A stretch of 42,719 bases of DNA, from NCBI GenBank assembly GCA_913056365.1, contig CAJXLT010000021.1, positions 1-42,719 of the forward strand, read 5' to 3'. Under the pieces are notes generated by a model. It made no database searches and had not been told where the DNA came from. It saw only the letters and a program-made list of their open reading frames with translations. Position numbers and translations under genes: made by a program. Below, one piece after another: positions 42,261 through 42,719 of the stretch; within the stretch, counting starts at the first letter, position 1, and the number at the start of each line of letters is the position of its first letter. This DNA comes from an uncultured Paenibacillaceae bacterium. Its GTDB lineage: Bacteria > Bacillota > Bacilli > Paenibacillales > K13.

Positions 42261-42624
42261 TAATGGCTTAGTACTTATTTTAACGGTTGGTGTGGAATTA
42301 GTAAAGTTTTTTTTCGTTTATTTATAAAATAACGGAGTTATTCTCCTAATTTAATTCGTCTTGTAGCTTAATAGTGTGCATTCGACGATTGTCTTAACTC
42401 AATAACCTGATATTTGAGTTCAGCAGCAATAGAATGGCATCAACCAAGTGTGAGGGTCGGTGCCAGATCTTTTAGTTTTTACTGTGTCTACTTGACAGGG
42501 GGCAGTTCATGACGCGGGAGGCTTCATCTTCGAGCAATACAGAAGCTTCCCTGCTGCCTGCTATAACCAAATAAAGGTTCTCAAATTTCTAAAGACATGC
42601 TATTTTAGAGGTAGTTTGATGTGA
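42261..42624. other. Gene-poor stretch between the small ORF and the RHS fragment
   Basis: No convincing gene on either strand. Visible items are a weak minus-strand promoter-like pair (TTAAGA and TATTAA, 18 apart, around 42360-42400), a small GGAG/CTCC hairpin near 42335, and the large inverted repeat reported separately. Confidence 0.4.
42516..42551. repeat. 10-bp inverted repeat upstream of the RHS fragment
   Basis: GGGAGGCTTC (42516-42525) pairs with GAAGCTTCCC (42542-42551), one G-T wobble, 16-base loop. The outer arms GGCAG (42501-42505) and CTGCC (42554-42558) extend it after a bulge. There is no T tract. It could be an end of a lost mobile element or a recombination-associated structure near the RHS fragment. 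Confidence 0.4.
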
Positions 42625-42719
42625 GGGAAAACAGGGAGATTCATTTCTGAAGATAGCTATTGGGGTGAGGATGAGAATCCGCTTAGTCTCAACAGGTATA
42701 CTTACGCTCATAATGATCC
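42625..42719 (+). pseudogene. RHS-repeat core fragment (headless, runs off the window)
   Basis: The plus frame starting right after a TGA (42622-42624) reads GKTGRFISEDSYWGEDEN, then PLSLNRYTYAHNDP up to the last base. This is the classic C-terminal core motif of RHS/YD-repeat proteins, which precedes the variable toxin tip. There is no start codon upstream in frame and none of the preceding repeat region, so the core is cut at its 5' side. It may be an orphan RHS tip cassette left by recombination at a neighbouring RHS locus. Whether a toxin and immunity gene follow lies outside the window. Confidence 0.7.

Noticed and set aside
42470-42560. End of an insertion sequence
   Set aside because: The hairpin and the phrase around 42481-42510 look element-like, but there is no transposase, no matching second end and no target duplication in view.
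1-42719. CRISPR array, tRNA or rRNA genes
   Set aside because: No regularly spaced direct repeats and no cloverleaf or rRNA-like stretches were seen on either strand.

Overview
The window looks like a chromosomal segment of a Bacillota bacterium close to Paenibacillus/Cohnella. The reasons are strong AGGAGG-type ribosome sites, moderately GC-rich genes with GTG and TTG starts, a Gram-positive type IV pilus gene set with no secretin, a CUT1 sugar ABC transporter with a Cys-anchored binding protein, and protein sequences of Paenibacillaceae flavour. This assignment is inference from reading, not from a search. Nearly every gene is on the minus strand; the TetR regulator and an RHS fragment are the clear exceptions.

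Positions 266-27064 hold the main feature: about 26.7 kb of tightly packed or overlapping minus-strand genes behind one good sigma-A-type promoter (27036-27064). Transcription meets in order a complete Tad (type IVb, Flp) core (TadZ, TadA, TadB, TadC, Flp pilin, TadV peptidase); an FHA-domain membrane protein and a VanW-like exported protein; a full type IVa-like pilus set (PilB, PilC, PilA pilin, PilM, PilN, PilO, a vWA-domain surface protein, and PilV-, PilW- and PilX-like minor pilins); a degenerate response-regulator protein; Tad-type pseudopilins (TadE-like, TadG-like, TadE-like); a Ser/Thr kinase; and finally PilT and PilD. Two pilus systems are therefore interleaved in one transcription unit, with the type IVa block nested inside a Tad locus. 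Together they carry three secretion-type ATPases, two prepilin peptidases, and a kinase/FHA/pseudo-receiver set that could provide shared control. A large MalT/LAL-type LuxR regulator lies just upstream (27180-29762).

Positions 29763-32660 hold a gene-free stretch with inverted repeats and a possible tiny ORF, then a divergent pair: a fused glutaredoxin-like/AhpD-like (CMD) protein and a TetR regulator. Two related palindromes (CGGAATAT half-sites) sit between them; one covers the predicted start of the CMD-gene transcript.

Positions 32671-41978 hold an amino-sugar salvage operon on the minus strand: DUF4127 protein, sugar-binding lipoprotein, two permeases, NanE epimerase, RpiR regulator, ROK kinase, NagB and NagA. 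It can take ManNAc or a ManNAc/GlcNAc-containing oligosaccharide to fructose-6-phosphate. No sialate lyase is present, so sialic acid is not the obvious substrate; the DUF4127 protein is a candidate for the missing glycan-processing step.

The edges hold fragments. At the left is the start of a CPCC-type cysteine-rich small protein plus coding-like remnants after a terminator. At the right is a 59-codon cysteine-containing ORF, a cre-like sequence, a large hairpin, and a headless piece of an RHS-repeat core running off the window.
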